A stretch of 60,797 nt of DNA, taken from positions 1-60,797 of the forward strand of contig NZ_BDBA01000077.1 in assembly GCF_001612745.1 (NCBI RefSeq), read 5' to 3'. Positions 10,590 to 18,171 of this stretch are shown one piece after another. Every line of letters begins with the position of its first letter. The first letter of the stretch is position 1. Position numbers and translations under genes: made by a program. The notes under the pieces are model-generated. The model saw nothing but the letters and a program-made list of their open reading frames with translations, had not been told where the DNA came from and did not search any database. This DNA is from Nocardia amamiensis NBRC 102102. Its GTDB lineage: Bacteria; Actinomycetota; Actinomycetes; Mycobacteriales; Mycobacteriaceae.

Positions 10590-11215
10590 ATCGGGTCACC
10601 GTAGACCGCGACCGAATTGTCGGCTGTGGCGGTGGATATGGACACGATCGCGAACGAGCGCAGGCTCACCGCGCCTGCGCACGCATCGATCTTGATCTGC
10701 ACCTGATCGACGGAGATCGAACCATGCGGCCCGGCGAGCGTTTTCGTGCCGAATGTGAGGGTGCTGATGGTGCCGGGCTTGATGGTTGTCGACATATTCG
10801 GCAGGGCCAGCGCGCTGCCGCCGACGGCGAGACCGGGCGAGGGAGCGACGGTCACCATCGCGTTCGGGCCGATCGCCGCGGAGATTCCGACGGTGAGTCC
10901 GTTGGACACATCGGCCTGGCAGCCGATCTGATATCCCAGCTGCAACGTCCCGGAATTCACCGCCTCCCCGCCTGCACCACCGATATCGGCTGCCGCCGAC
11001 AACGTGACGAACCCTTCGCGGGTGAATGGCGTCGCGGCCAGGTTGGGTACGCGTTGCACGTCTTCAGCGGTCTTGCTGATCTGCAACTCCCAGCCGTCCT
11101 CGGTGGTGACGACGCGAGATTTGTCCGCCACTTGATCAGCGGACGCGGTGGGGGCGGTCATGCCGAACGCCGTGGTAGCGGCGATGCCGAGCATCGCGAT
11201 GGTCGAGCCCTTCAA
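10580..11215 (-). CDS. MspA-family mycomembrane porin
   Basis: 211 residues. A signal peptide (about 1-26, ending TASA before DQV) precedes an MspA-type beta-barrel sequence: DGWEL near the mature N-terminus, Gly/Ser-rich alternating strands, GYQIGCQADVSNG in the middle, and the typical C-terminal half with paired acidic and hydrophobic strands. MspA proteins form octameric pores for small hydrophilic solutes in the mycolic-acid outer membrane, so this supports a mycolate-containing host. The start is TTG, with AAGGA five bases upstream. It is followed by an overlapping small secreted-protein gene. It is probably a general envelope gene rather than part of the biosynthetic machinery, although it sits at the edge of the cluster. 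Confidence 0.9.
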   Translation of the reverse strand: MKGSTIAMLGIAATTAFGMTAPTASADQVADKSRVVTTEDGWELQISKTAEDVQRVPNLAATPFTREGFVTLSAAADIGGAGGEAVNSGTLQLGYQIGCQADVSNGLTVGISAAIGPNAMVTVAPSPGLAVGGSALALPNMSTTIKPGTISTLTFGTKTLAGPHGSISVDQVQIKIDACAGAVSLRSFAIVSISTATADNSVAVYGDPIWL

Positions 11216-11377
11216 GGGAATCCTTAGTCCTAGTAACAGTCAGACGCCATAGTACGGCTTCGGTCTCGCGCTCCAGCACCGAGCGAGCGCCCCCATTACT
11301 GGGCAGTCACTCTTCGAATGCCGAGTGTTCTCGCTCGCGCCGTTTTCTCGGAAGACACACTGACACAGGAGATCACG

Positions 11378-11488
11378 ATGACGGAAAGTGGTTCGAAAAC
11401 TCTCGGTCCGGGTGCGGCATTGCCCCGGCACGGTGCACGATTGTGCGGCGGGGACCAGTGCCTCGCGACCGCCGACGGGCCGCCGTAG
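11378..11488 (+). CDS. 36-residue ORF whose start region is repeated at 50.8 kb
   Basis: ATG preceded by an AGGAGA-type ribosome site about seven bases upstream. The peptide starts MTESGSKTLGPGAALP, has two Cys residues near its end (CGGDQC) and stops at TAG. Its first roughly 40 bases, including the ribosome site and bases before it, recur with few changes at about 50752-50800, where the frame begins MTGSGSGTL. It could be a small peptide, a leader, or the broken 5' end of a larger lost gene. I favour a gene remnant, because the surroundings are full of remnants. Confidence 0.4.
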   Translation: MTESGSKTLGPGAALPRHGARLCGGDQCLATADGPP

Positions 11489-11538
11489 TGGCCGTGGACC
11501 GGCCCTGTCCGGCCCACACGCGGCCGTTTACGCATCGG

Positions 11539-11556
11539 GTAAGCGCCTCGAAACCC
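11539..11556 (+). promoter_or_regulatory. SARP-type direct repeat, site A
   Basis: GTAAG at 11539 and GAAAC at 11550, start-to-start 11 bp. A weak -10-like AGTATT follows 8 bases after the second heptamer. Upstream of the deleted antiporter frame at 11652. Same element as at 13063, 13603, 24872, 36721 (minus), 37065, 42975, 45979 and 50344. Confidence 0.55.
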
Positions 11557-11651
11557 GTCCGGCCAGTATTGCCAGTGACAGACGACAATCGTGTGGCGCA
11601 ATGTAATCGGCCGGATTGCCCGCCGTTGCTGCTGCACGGAAAGGGCTTGCC

Positions 11652-11918
11652 GTGCCGACGATACTGCAACTCGCGACTCATCTGTTTCTGCAAACGCTCG
11701 TCATTCTGGTGACGTACCAGCTCATCTGGCCGATATTCCGCAGGCTTGCGCAGTTGGAGGTCGTGGCGGTGATGGTCGCCGGTTTTCTGTCGGGGCTCTC
11801 GGTGCTCGGCCTGATCCGGCTGGGCGTTCAGCGGTGGCTGGTTCCGGCCGTGTTCGGCCCAACGGGCGAGGAACCCGAACCCGTACACCGCGCCACACCG
11901 GCGGTCGATGTCCCGTGA
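11652..11918 (+). pseudogene. Internally deleted cation/proton antiporter remnant (88 codons, frame still open)
   Basis: The first ~55 residues closely match the N-terminus of the intact antiporter at 46235 (both share HLFLQ, LVILVTY, LIWP, FRRLAQ and VVAVMVAGF). The match stops after the RWLVP / HWLFP region and jumps directly to the shared C-terminal VFGPTGEE segment. About 350 central residues, including nearly all membrane helices and the ion-binding core, are missing without loss of frame. The GTG start at 11652 has GGAAAGG upstream at proper spacing. It cannot be a working antiporter. A retained role as a one- or two-helix peptide is possible, since the frame, promoter box and a coupled downstream ORF persist. 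Confidence 0.8.
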
Positions 11919-12016
11919 ACGGCAAGGCGATCCTGGCGGTGCTGCTGTACGCCGCTCTGGTGGTGGCGATGACGTGGCTTTTCATCGCCGGGTGGGCTCA
12001 TGGCGGCTATCTGTGA
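11915..12016 (+). CDS. 33-residue single-helix membrane peptide, coupled to the antiporter remnant
   Basis: The GTG at 11915 overlaps the TGA of the preceding frame by four bases (GTGA), the usual sign of translational coupling. The product starts MNGKAILAVLLYAALV and has one strong hydrophobic segment (about residues 5-27), then a short polar end (AHGGYL). It stops three bases before the convergent SARP gene. I see no similar ORF after the intact antiporter at 46-47.6 kb. No family is recognised. The sharp TM profile and tight overlap make it more likely than chance, but it could still be a relic. Confidence 0.45.
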   Translation: MNGKAILAVLLYAALVVAMTWLFIAGWAHGGYL

Positions 12017-12018
12017 AT

Positions 12019-12855
12019 TCATCCGGCCCGTTCGATGCGTTTCCAGAGTCGCAGTGCGCTTCGGCTCGGATCGACGCCGAGTTCGCGACGAATCGTTTCC
12101 AGATAGCGGGCGAGTTGTGACCGTGCGGCCACTACGTTGCCTTGCAGCAGACTGACCTCGGCGATCGCTGTGGACGCCGCCTCCGAGTAGGGATCCCGCT
12201 CCAGGACCGACAGAGCGATCGGGAGTGCTTTGTGGGGCAGGCCGCGAATCAGGTAGAGGCGCAGCAGGCGGCTCTCCGAATACCGGTGTGCGACCTCATG
12301 TTCGCTGCGACAGGAGTTGAATGCGTCGTCGAAGGTGTTCTCCGGCAAAAAGGTTCGGTCGTAGTAGTCCAGCAGCGCCTCGTACGACGCTATCGCTGCC
12401 TCGAGGTCGCCGTCCGTCTCGGCGGCTTTTCCGGCAGCGAAGAGTCGTTCGACCTCGACGACGTCGGTCCACCAGCAGCCGGCGAAGTCGAACCAGTACT
12501 GGCCCTTGCCATCGGAGCGGATGAAGGTGGACGGCTGCCGGGCGGCCAAACCGGGCTCGAGCAGATGCCGTAGGTAATGCAGCGTCACATGCAGCCGATT
12601 CGGGTTGCTGCGCGAGCGACGGCCAGGCCAGAGCAGCTCGGTCAGCTGCGGCGACTCGATGCGGACACCCTCGTTGAGCAGGAACCATTTCAGCAGCGTG
12701 CGGGCGCTCGTGCGCCCCAGCTCAGCCGCATCGTCGATCGGATCGCCGTCGCGGGAGATCTGGAACGGCCCGAAAAAGCGCGCCGTGAAGTGGTGTGTCG
12801 CGGCGGTCGACGGGTCTGGAATCTCGTTCCGCGCGCGTGCATGCCGTTCCGGCAT
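12019..12855 (-). CDS. SARP/BTAD-domain transcriptional regulator 1
   Basis: 278 residues. An OmpR-like winged helix occupies about 25-115 (FFGPFQISRDG opening, then the SARTLLKWFL and LHVTLHYLRHLLEP helices), followed by a bacterial transcriptional-activation domain (about 130-275) with helical repeats and the family ending LGVDPSRSA. SARPs are short cluster-linked activators that bind direct repeats next to the -10 element. I chose the ATG at 12855 because a GGAGGGGAGG ribosome site lies just upstream; an in-frame start 13 codons earlier lacks one. The gene runs against the antiporter remnant. Together with the second SARP at 49209 it is the obvious candidate to read the repeated GTAAG boxes. 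Confidence 0.9.
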   Translation of the reverse strand: MPERHARARNEIPDPSTAATHHFTARFFGPFQISRDGDPIDDAAELGRTSARTLLKWFLLNEGVRIESPQLTELLWPGRRSRSNPNRLHVTLHYLRHLLEPGLAARQPSTFIRSDGKGQYWFDFAGCWWTDVVEVERLFAAGKAAETDGDLEAAIASYEALLDYYDRTFLPENTFDDAFNSCRSEHEVAHRYSESRLLRLYLIRGLPHKALPIALSVLERDPYSEAASTAIAEVSLLQGNVVAARSQLARYLETIRRELGVDPSRSALRLWKRIERAG

Positions 12856-13062
12856 TGTGGGCCTCCCCTCCCAGGGCTGAGCCGCATCGAGCAACAGGGG
12901 GCGTCGTTGTCCCGGTAGCCGGCCCCGCCCCGATGCGTCGTGCCGATGGTTCCGGGGCCGAAACCGAGCTGTGTGGTCGGTTATGAAGGCTCATCCCGGA
13001 CACCGTCATCTTGGGCCGAGTCTAGTGAATACCCAGGAACTTTCGTGATCCTTTCGTGCGAC

Positions 13063-13080
13063 GTAAGCGCACCGGAAGTG
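13063..13080 (+). promoter_or_regulatory. SARP-type direct repeat, site B
   Basis: GTAAG at 13063 and GGAAG at 13074, 11 bp apart, 49 bases before an ATG with a GAGGAG site (13112). The sequence from about 13046 to 13112 is a diverged copy of 13586-13655, the promoter of the first halogenase-like gene. Confidence 0.6.
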
Positions 13081-13111
13081 GCCGCCTAATAGTGCTCGAG
13101 CGAGGAGAATC

Positions 13112-13490
13112 ATGGCATCCAGCGCCAATTTATTGGCGCAGAGGATAATCGGCCGAGTAGCTCAACGGGCACCGCTGTGGCGCTCAGTCGCGTGATCAGC
13201 CACCAGGAATTCGCGACGCGCTGGGGCAGCACGGGCTCGGCCTACGCGACCTGGACCCGTCGCACGGCGCCGTCGAGCAAGCTCGCCTGCTGGTCGTCGA
13301 CCACGAACTGCTGCGCGGATGGATGAGGCGACGTTCACGAGAGTGCTGCGGCCCAAGCTGGTCGGCCACAGATACGCGCTGAGAGCTCCGGCGTGGCGTG
13401 CAACCTCAACGAGTTCCGTCGCGGCATAGCCTGGTTCGGCGAAGGCGACGACGGCACCGAGCTCGGCTCGAGCGGATGCCGCAGATAGTG
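13112..13490 (+). pseudogene. Decayed PKS gene fragment (ketoreductase region)
   Basis: From about 13155 the DNA matches parts of the PKS gene downstream. The 'GCACCGCTGTGG' and 'GAATTCGCGAC' stretches correspond to PKS residues about 1363-1405. 'GTGCTGCGGCCCAAGCTG' and the bases before it correspond to residues 1550-1572 (around ADELLVRMD and LRPK). Shorter similarities to the KR end follow up to about 13490. The copies are interrupted by large deletions and frame changes, and a start codon with its own promoter (site B, ATG 13112) reads only 27 codons before a stop. This is the collapsed remnant of a second PKS gene. Confidence 0.7.
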
Positions 13491-13602
13491 CGTGTCACGT
13501 GGAGTCGATGCGGATTGCTGCGTGTTCTGCGGACGAGCGACAGTGTCGTGGGTCAGCCGCCTTATCGAACACTCGGCTACTTACATGACCCTTTCGAGCG
13601 AC

Positions 13603-13620
13603 GTAAGGGCTGCGAAAGTG
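13603..13620 (+). promoter_or_regulatory. SARP-type direct repeat, site C (halogenase-PKS operon promoter)
   Basis: GTAAG at 13603 and GAAAG at 13614, 11 bp apart, 52 bases before the ATG of the first halogenase-like gene. Probably drives the whole 13.6-23.8 kb operon. Confidence 0.6.
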
Positions 13621-13654
13621 GCTGCCGGGAGAGTGCTTCTGCGAGGAGGCATCC

Positions 13655-15472
13655 ATGACCAAATCCGTACGACATCGACTCTCTGGATTGTCGGGCGACC
13701 AGCGGGCGGCGCTCGTGGAGTCGCTGCGCGCCCGCAAGGCAACAGAACAGACCGAGTCAGGGCACTACGACGTGGTCGTTCTCGGCGGTGGTGTCGCCGG
13801 CCTGACGCTCGCGCTTCAGCTTCGACAGCAGCAGCCCGGTATTCGGGTGGTTGTCGTCGAAAGGCTCACTCATCCAGTCCCCGAGGCCACGCACAAGGTG
13901 GGGGAGTCCACCGTCGAAATCGCCGCGCACTATCTGCGCGACGTACTCGGATTGCAGGACCACCTCGAGGCACGGCAGATCCGCAAGTTCGGATTGCGGA
14001 TGTTTTTCAGCAACCACGACAACTCCGATATCACTCGTCGAGTTGAGTTGGGCAGCTCGGTGTTCGTGCCACTGAGCAGCTATCAGCTCGACCGTGGTCG
14101 TTTGGAGAACGAACTCGGGGTGCGCTGCTGCGAAGCCGGGGTCGAGTTCCTCGCGGGCTTCAAGGTGGTCGAGGTGGAATTGCGGCCCGATGACATGGTG
14201 CACCGGATCCGGATCGCAGGTCCCGACGGGGAGCGTAGCCTGCGCGCGCGGTGGGTGGTCGACGCCTCCGGCCGCGGCCAACTGCTGCAGCGTCACCACC
14301 GTGCTCTGCGTAGGCCGGTCGGGCACACAGCGAACGCGGCGTGGTTCCGTATTGCGCACCCGATCGACGTCGACGCGTGGACCGACGATCGCGAATGGGC
14401 CGAACGGATAGCCGAAGGTGACCGCGCCATGTCGACGAATCACCTGATGGGCGACGGTTACTGGGTCTGGCTCATCCGGCTGGCGTCGGGCTCTACCAGC
14501 GTCGGGATCGTTGCCGAGACCGAGGCACATTCGTTCGGTTCCTTCAACACCCTAGACAAGGCGCGGGAGTGGTTGCGCCGGCGCGAACCGCAATGTGCGG
14601 CAGTCGTGGATGAGCATGCGGACGCTATCCAGGACTTCCGGGTGATGCGCGACTATTCCTATGGATGTGAGCAGATGTTCTCGGGGGAGCAGCGCTGGTG
14701 TCTCACGGGTGAGGCAGGTGTGTTCCTGGACCCGCTCTACTCGCCGGGCCTGGATCTGATCTCTATCGGAAACGGGCTGGTGGTGGACCTGATCACCCGT
14801 TCACTGGCCGGCGAGGACGTCACCGCCCTGGGCGCGATGCATGACAGTCTGTTCCGTAACGTTGCCGGCATTTGGCTGGCGATCTACGAAAAGCAGTACC
14901 GGCTCATGGGCAACGCGCGTGTGATGTCGTCGAAAGTCATCTGGGACACCGCGTTCTACTGGGGCGTCTTCGGTCTGCTTTTCTTCAACGACAAGTTCCG
15001 CAGTGCGGCGGCGGTCCCGTCGGTTGCCGCGGACCTGGGGCGGCTGACCCAGATCAGCAACCGGGTCCAGCAGTTCTTTCGTGAGTGGGCCTCGATCGAC
15101 AACTCCGAGCTGCCAGCGCAGTTCATCGACCTTTACGCGCCGCTGAATTTCATGGTCGAGCTGCACGCCGGCATGGCGGACGAGCTGACCGATGCTGAGT
15201 TCGAAAAGCGGTTCAGCGAGAACACGCGCCTGTTCGCTCAGCTCGCCGGTCAGGTTGTCAGCACGGTCATCGCCACCTACGCCGAGCGGACCCACGACGA
15301 CGATGTCGTCGCCTGTATCCAGGGCTGGCAGCGCGACCCGATCATCGCCGGTCTGCTGGCTACCTATCGCAGTGAGCGGCACCGCAATCCGACGAGCCCG
15401 GACTGGATCACTGTCCCACGGCCCGATGCCGGACAGTCAACACCTGCTGCGCGAGCGGCAACCGCGTTCTGA
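13655..15472 (+). CDS. Flavin-dependent halogenase-like protein 1
   Basis: 605 residues, tryptophan-halogenase-like fold. FAD-binding GGGVAG is at 44-49, HKVGES at 80-85, a Lys (K111, in RKFG) sits about where the family's catalytic lysine lies, and TGEAGVFLDP is at 351-360. The halogenase signature WxWxIP reads WVWLIR (270-275), so the Pro is replaced by Arg; the other three copies in the window keep Pro. An extra N-terminal amphipathic helix of about 30 residues is shared with halogenase-like 3 and the thioesterase. The ATG has GAGGAGG six bases upstream. First gene of the operon to the PKS. Expected use: FADH2, O2 and halide on a carrier-bound or free substrate; plain hydroxylation or oxidation cannot be excluded. 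The variant motif makes halogenation less certain here. Confidence 0.88.
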   Translation: MTKSVRHRLSGLSGDQRAALVESLRARKATEQTESGHYDVVVLGGGVAGLTLALQLRQQQPGIRVVVVERLTHPVPEATHKVGESTVEIAAHYLRDVLGLQDHLEARQIRKFGLRMFFSNHDNSDITRRVELGSSVFVPLSSYQLDRGRLENELGVRCCEAGVEFLAGFKVVEVELRPDDMVHRIRIAGPDGERSLRARWVVDASGRGQLLQRHHRALRRPVGHTANAAWFRIAHPIDVDAWTDDREWAERIAEGDRAMSTNHLMGDGYWVWLIRLASGSTSVGIVAETEAHSFGSFNTLDKAREWLRRREPQCAAVVDEHADAIQDFRVMRDYSYGCEQMFSGEQRWCLTGEAGVFLDPLYSPGLDLISIGNGLVVDLITRSLAGEDVTALGAMHDSLFRNVAGIWLAIYEKQYRLMGNARVMSSKVIWDTAFYWGVFGLLFFNDKFRSAAAVPSVAADLGRLTQISNRVQQFFREWASIDNSELPAQFIDLYAPLNFMVELHAGMADELTDAEFEKRFSENTRLFAQLAGQVVSTVIATYAERTHDDDVVACIQGWQRDPIIAGLLATYRSERHRNPTSPDWITVPRPDAGQSTPAARAATAF

Positions 15473-15496
15473 GCGCCAAATCCTCACGGAGGCAAA

Positions 15497-17215
15497 ATGT
15501 TCAACCAAGCAAGCGAGTCGGTCGATGTGGCTGTCATCGGCGGCGGCATTGCCGGACTCACCCTGGCCCTGCAGTTGAAGCAGACCATGCCCGAGCTCGC
15601 GGTCACCGTGATCGAACGGCAGGCGCATCCAGTTGCCGAGGCGGCCCACAAGGTCGGTGAGTCCAGCGTCGAGATGCAGGCTCACTACCTGCGCGATGTG
15701 CTCGGTCTGAAAGACCATCTGGAGAAAGAGCAACTGCGTAAGTTCGGGCTGCGGATGTTCTTCCCCCACGATGGGAATCACGACATCGCCCGCCGCGTGG
15801 AGTTCGGGCAAATCGAAGAGGCGCCCCTGCCCACCTACCAGCTCGATCGCGGTCGCCTGGAGAACCACCTGGGCGTCCGCATCGCCGCCGAAGGAGTGCG
15901 ATTCCTCGACCGTCAGCGTGTCATCCGCGTCGATCTGCGAGGCGGTGACGAGCAGCACCTGATCGAGGTGAGCGACGGTAACGAGCATCGATCCATTCAG
16001 GCGCGGTGGGTGGTGGACGCGTCCGGGCGCGCGGGCCTGCTCAAACGTAAGCTCGGCCTTGCCAAACCGATTTCGCACCGGGCGAACTCGTCGTGGTTCC
16101 GGGTAGCGCTTCCGGTCGACATCGGCTCCTGGTCCAGCGACGAGAACTGGCGAGCGCGCACGGATGTCGAACGGGGCCCTTACGGCCGCCGCGGTGGCGC
16201 CCGGCGCTTGTCGACGAATCATTTGATGGGCCATGGGTATTGGGTATGGCTGATCCCGCTGGCATCGGGATCGACCAGCATCGGCATCGTCGCGGACGCC
16301 GACATTCATCCGCACGACGGATTCAACACGCTCGACCGCGCCCTGGAATGGCTCGGCAGCCATGAACCGCAGTGCGCAGCGGCCGTCGAAGGTCATCGCG
16401 ACGAGATTCAGGACTTCCGGATCATGCGTGACTACGCCTATGGCTGTAGGCAGGTGTACTCCGAGGACCGTTGGTGTCTCACCGGTGAGGCCGGGGTCTC
16501 GATCGATCCGCTGTACTCCTCCGGCGGCGACCTCATGGGGATCAGCAACGGGCTGATCGTGGATCTGATCGAACGCGACCGCGCCGGCGAAGACATCCGG
16601 GAGAAGGTCGTCGCGCACAATCAGGTTTACCTGGTGCTCAGCGAGATCTGGCTGGTCGCCTACCAGCAACAGTTCCAGCTGATGGGTAACCCCCAGGTGA
16701 TGGTGGCAAAAGTCATCTGGGACACCATCATGTACTGGTCAGTGCCCGGCCTGCTGTTCTTCCATGCAAAGTTTCCGCGCCTGGGCGACAGCCCCCGATC
16801 GATGGCCAATCTGCTTCGCGCCTGGAAGATCCACACCCGCGTGCAGCAATTCGCGCGCGAGTGGCATGCGGTGGACGACCGACCGGCCGAGGGCGTCTTC
16901 GCAGAGCCGTACACCTTGTTGCCGTTCATCGTCGAGCTGCACGAGGGGATGGCCGCCGAGCTGCCGGACGACCAACTGGACGAGCAATTCGCCAAGAATG
17001 TCGCGCTACTCGAGCAGGTCGCCGGACAACTGGTGACCACCGTCATCGATCGACTGCGGGAGACACCGGAACTCTCGGCCGAGCCGCAGATCGAAGCCTG
17101 GCTCGCAGATCCATTGCTGACCGATTTGCAGTCGAAGTACCAGCAGTTGCACGAGACCAACTCGATCACCAGTGCGTGGGTCACATTGGGTCGGCAAAGC
17201 CCCTCGATGGCCTGA
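15497..17215 (+). CDS. Flavin-dependent halogenase-like protein 2
   Basis: 572 residues, the shortest of the four paralogues. It lacks the N-terminal helix and begins almost directly with the FAD motif (GGGIAG, 15-20). HKVGES is at 51-56, the candidate catalytic Lys is K82 (RKFG), and the halogenase signature WVWLIP is intact at 249-254. The segment after TGEAG reads VSIDPLYSSGGD rather than the VFLDPLYSPGLD-type sequence of the others, so the flavin/substrate pocket may differ. The ATG has GGAGG six bases upstream and starts 24 bases after halogenase-like 1, so the two are co-transcribed and could form a pair acting in sequence. By shared text (KRKLGLAKP) it is closest to copy 4 at 43151. 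Confidence 0.9.
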   Translation: MFNQASESVDVAVIGGGIAGLTLALQLKQTMPELAVTVIERQAHPVAEAAHKVGESSVEMQAHYLRDVLGLKDHLEKEQLRKFGLRMFFPHDGNHDIARRVEFGQIEEAPLPTYQLDRGRLENHLGVRIAAEGVRFLDRQRVIRVDLRGGDEQHLIEVSDGNEHRSIQARWVVDASGRAGLLKRKLGLAKPISHRANSSWFRVALPVDIGSWSSDENWRARTDVERGPYGRRGGARRLSTNHLMGHGYWVWLIPLASGSTSIGIVADADIHPHDGFNTLDRALEWLGSHEPQCAAAVEGHRDEIQDFRIMRDYAYGCRQVYSEDRWCLTGEAGVSIDPLYSSGGDLMGISNGLIVDLIERDRAGEDIREKVVAHNQVYLVLSEIWLVAYQQQFQLMGNPQVMVAKVIWDTIMYWSVPGLLFFHAKFPRLGDSPRSMANLLRAWKIHTRVQQFAREWHAVDDRPAEGVFAEPYTLLPFIVELHEGMAAELPDDQLDEQFAKNVALLEQVAGQLVTTVIDRLRETPELSAEPQIEAWLADPLLTDLQSKYQQLHETNSITSAWVTLGRQSPSMA

Positions 17216-17295
17216 ACCGGGACGTAGAACATGAACCCAGCAATCCGATCGGCCGCCGCAGTCGAAGGCGGACTTGCCCGGACACAGGACCACCG

Positions 17296-18171
17296 ATGGC
17301 CGGGCCGACCATGACCGAACAGGGCCTACGGGCACGACTTGCCCACCTGCCACCCGAACAACGGGCCCGACTCGCCGAACGCCTGCGCCAAGTACGGACG
17401 CGGGCCGCAACGGAGCAGAAGTGGTTCGTCCGGCACGGGAGCACGGATCCGGCATTGCGACTGTTCTGCTTCTCCTACGCCGGCGGAGGCACCACTCTCT
17501 TCCGTAGCTGGAGCGACCATCTGCCCGAACAAGTCGAAGTGTGTGCGATCCAGCTGCCGGGCCGGGAGTCCCGGTCGAGCGAGCCACCCTATCGGCGGCT
17601 GGTCTCGCTCGTAGCCGACTTGGACGCGGCCATCACCCCACTGCTCGACCGGCCGTTCGCGCTGTTCGGACACAGTATGGGTGCACTCGTCGCGTTCGAA
17701 CTGGCCCGACAGTTGCGACGGACCGGTGCGCGGCAACCAGAACGGTTGTTCCTGGCCGCATTCCGAGCGCCGCAGCTGCCGAACCCCAATATTCGGATCT
17801 ATCACCTGCCCGACGAGGTGCTCAAAACGGTGCTGGCAAAGGAGGGCACGCCGCAGAGCGTGCTGGACAACGAAGAGATCATGCGTGCTCTCCTGCCGAC
17901 ACTTCGCGCCGATGTCGAACTGTGCGACACCTACGAGTACACCTTCGAAGCTCCGCTGCCGGTGCCGATGTCGGTCTTCGGCGGCCAGCAGGACGTGCGA
18001 GTCGGGCGCTCGGATCTCGAGCAGTGGAAAGTGCAGGCGGGCGACGAGTTCGGCCTCACGATGCTGCCGGGTCCGCATTTCTTTATCCAGGGCAGTCAGG
18101 ACCTGCTGCTCGCGCAGCTCACCAACGAACTGCGGTCCACGATGAACCACGGAGGCGGTATACCGGCATGA
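17296..18171 (+). CDS. Type II (editing) thioesterase
   Basis: 291 residues, alpha/beta hydrolase. The catalytic triad is visible: Ser127 in GHSMG, Asp233 (QQDVRV) and His261 (GPHFF), plus LFCFSYAGGG and QLPGRE, typical of RifR/GrsT-type enzymes that clear misprimed or stalled carrier proteins. Residues 6-35 form an extra helix (MTEQGLRARLAHLPPEQR...) that resembles the N-termini of halogenase-like 1 and 3. The start could be ATG 17296 or ATG 17311; neither has a strong ribosome site. Its stop codon overlaps the PKS start (ATGA), so it is translated together with the synthase it probably serves. Confidence 0.93.
   Translation: MAGPTMTEQGLRARLAHLPPEQRARLAERLRQVRTRAATEQKWFVRHGSTDPALRLFCFSYAGGGTTLFRSWSDHLPEQVEVCAIQLPGRESRSSEPPYRRLVSLVADLDAAITPLLDRPFALFGHSMGALVAFELARQLRRTGARQPERLFLAAFRAPQLPNPNIRIYHLPDEVLKTVLAKEGTPQSVLDNEEIMRALLPTLRADVELCDTYEYTFEAPLPVPMSVFGGQQDVRVGRSDLEQWKVQAGDEFGLTMLPGPHFFIQGSQDLLLAQLTNELRSTMNHGGGIPA

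Noticed and set aside
9995..12955. Other overlapping frames around the porin and SARP 1 genes on the opposite strands
   Set aside because: Each is explained as a shadow of the signal-peptide, MspA or BTAD gene with a clear domain match.
13655..17215. Calling halogenase-like 1 and 2 a single duplicated gene split by a frameshift
   Set aside because: Each has its own start, ribosome site, full FAD domain and C-terminus; they are separate paralogues.
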